Of a stretch of 6,878 bases of DNA, positions 6,130 through 6,878 are shown one piece after another. The stretch is from positions 1 through 6,878 of the forward strand of contig JARRRD010000099.1 in NCBI GenBank assembly GCA_037381085.1, in the 5' to 3' direction. The translations under genes and the position numbers were made by a program. The stretch is from JARRRD01 sp037381085. GTDB taxonomy: Bacteria > Nitrospirota > Thermodesulfovibrionia > Thermodesulfovibrionales > UBA6898. The notes below the pieces were generated by a model. The model was given only the letters and a program-made list of their open reading frames with translations. It made no database searches and was not told the origin of the DNA. The stretch's first letter is position 1; every line of letters starts with the position of its first letter.

Positions 6130-6878
6130 TTGACGCCTCCCAGTATCTCTTCCAGAAGAGCGGGAAACGGGAGCCCTGCGTTACCGGCGATCTTCGGCAG
6201 AAGACTGGTCTCCGTCATGCCGGGAATGGTGTTTACTTCGAGCACGTAAGGGGTCCCTTCCTTATCAACTATCAGGTCGATCCTCGTGGCTCCGCTGCAG
6301 CCGAGGGCGGTGTGGGCCGAGAGGGCGACCTTCATTGCCCTTTCGTATGTCCTCCTGGCGAGCTTCGGGGGGAGGATATATTCCGTCAGCCCCGCCGTAT
6401 ATTTCGCCTCGTAGTTGTAAAATTCCAGTGACGGCTTCACCTCAACACCGCCGAGGACCTTATCGTTCAGTATGCCGATCTGTATTTCCCTGCCCGCGAC
6501 GAATTTCTCCACGATCACCTTGTCGCCGTAAGAAAAAGCCCTTTTCATGGCGCCCCGCATGGCCGAATAGTGCTTGACTATCTCTACGCCTATGCTTGAA
6601 CCCTCCGAGACCGGCTTCACCACCCAGGGAAGAGGAAAGGGCGGTAAGGCGTGAGGCGTGAGGCGCGAGGCGCCGGCTGTTGACTTCCGCACCCTGTGCG
6701 TGCTCCTGGCTCCTGACTCCTCACTCCTCACTATCTTGAACGGGGCCACGGGCAGCCTGTGATGGAGGAATATCTTTTTGGATGCCTCCTTGTCCATTGC
6801 GAGCGCCGATGCAAGGATGCCCGAACCGGTGTAAGGTATGTTCATCACCTCCAGCATCCCCTGCAGGGCGCCGTTTTC
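6126..6878 (-). CDS. ddl: D-alanine--D-alanine ligase, N-terminus beyond the window
   Basis: Ddl joins two D-Ala with ATP in the cytoplasm to make the terminal dipeptide of peptidoglycan precursors. The frame is open through the window edge: seven residues, ENGALQG, precede the first Met in view, matching the family's HGxxGEDGxxQG region, so the start and N-terminal domain lie outside. ATP-grasp landmarks are present: YTGSG and ALAMDK (ATP-binding Lys), WVVKPVSEGSSIGV (second ATP Lys and the glycine/serine loop), VIVEKFVAGREI, and the C-terminal RIDLIVD and EVNTIPGMTETSLLP (metal and D-Ala binding). The linker between the two ATP lysines is about 11 residues longer than in E. coli DdlB, and its DNA is a long inverted repeat of 7-bp units, apparently a repeat inserted in frame. 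The gene heads the ftsQAZ run. Confidence 0.95.
   Translation of the reverse strand, partial: ENGALQGMLEVMNIPYTGSGILASALAMDKEASKKIFLHHRLPVAPFKIVRSEESGARSTHRVRKSTAGASRLTPHALPPFPLPWVVKPVSEGSSIGVEIVKHYSAMRGAMKRAFSYGDKVIVEKFVAGREIQIGILNDKVLGGVEVKPSLEFYNYEAKYTAGLTEYILPPKLARRTYERAMKVALSAHTALGCSGATRIDLIVDKEGTPYVLEVNTIPGMTETSLLPKIAGNAGLPFPALLEEILGGVK
6136..6141 (-). promoter_or_regulatory. ftsQ ribosome binding site
   Basis: GGGAGG, 6 nt before the GTG at 6129 and inside the end of ddl, supports this start and coupling to ddl. Confidence 0.6.
6644..6731. repeat. Inverted repeat of 7-bp units inside the ddl coding sequence
   Basis: The left arm, plus strand 6644-6671, reads GTAAGGC, GTGAGGC, GTGAGGC, GCGAGGC. 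The right arm, 6704-6731, read on the minus strand is GTGAGGA, GTGAGGA, GTCAGGA, GCCAGGA. Each arm is exactly four units (28 nt), and the arms face each other around a 32-nt centre, so a hairpin with 22 of 28 positions paired (including one G-U) can form. It encodes about 30 residues, V43 to P72 counted from the first Met in view, in the linker before the central ATP-binding Lys; this segment resembles no conserved Ddl sequence and is rich in Ser, Arg and Pro. Confidence 0.8.

Noticed and set aside
5263..6249. Plus-strand open frame across ftsA, ftsQ and ddl (328 codons)
   Set aside because: It spans three real genes on the other strand and shows no domain.
6126..6878. Reading ddl as a pseudogene because of the odd linker
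   Set aside because: The frame is uninterrupted and the ATP-grasp and D-Ala-binding motifs on both sides are intact, so a functional enzyme with an insert is more likely.

Overview
This window carries the 3' end of a division and cell wall (dcw) cluster on the minus strand, plus one large multiheme cytochrome on the plus strand. The clustered ddl-ftsQ-ftsA-ftsZ order, GTG starts, a 12-haem 'doubled CXXCH' type cytochrome and many short intergenic repeats suggest a Gram-negative anaerobic or respiratory bacterium of the Nitrospirota or Desulfobacterota kind. That assignment is an inference from gene style, not from a database match.

Layout, left to right: (1) 1-172 is non-coding, with a nested palindromic repeat at 15-63. 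(2) 173-1867 (+) encodes an exported multiheme c-type cytochrome with 11 CXXCH motifs and one terminal CX3CH; its signal peptide appears to start upstream of the first ATG and to lack a normal in-frame start. (3) 1868-2126 has no gene but holds an array of 9-bp units and a small array of 8-bp units. (4) 2127-2696 (-) encodes a 1-Cys-peroxiredoxin-like protein whose catalytic Thr, Cys and Arg are all replaced. It is served by a promoter with perfect -35 and -10 hexamers (2803-2830). (5) 2697-2933 holds that promoter, a second 9-bp array and a strong hairpin terminator for ftsZ. (6) 2934-6878 (-) is the tightly packed ddl > ftsQ > ftsA > ftsZ run, with 4-nt GTGA overlaps at ddl/ftsQ and ftsQ/ftsA and a 22-nt overlap at ftsA/ftsZ.

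The dcw genes work together. Ddl makes the D-Ala-D-Ala dipeptide for peptidoglycan precursors, FtsZ polymerises into the Z ring, FtsA ties FtsZ to the membrane, and FtsQ scaffolds the later septal synthesis complex. The overlaps imply one polycistronic mRNA entering from beyond 6878 and ending at the hairpin at 2881-2916.

The genes themselves are mostly conventional; I do not see a new multi-gene system. The most unusual signals are repeats and degenerations: a 7-bp-unit inverted repeat that appears to have inserted in frame within ddl, 9-bp arrays placed just after the stops of the cytochrome and of ftsZ, a catalytically dead peroxiredoxin with an ideal promoter, and a broken or non-canonical start for the cytochrome signal peptide.
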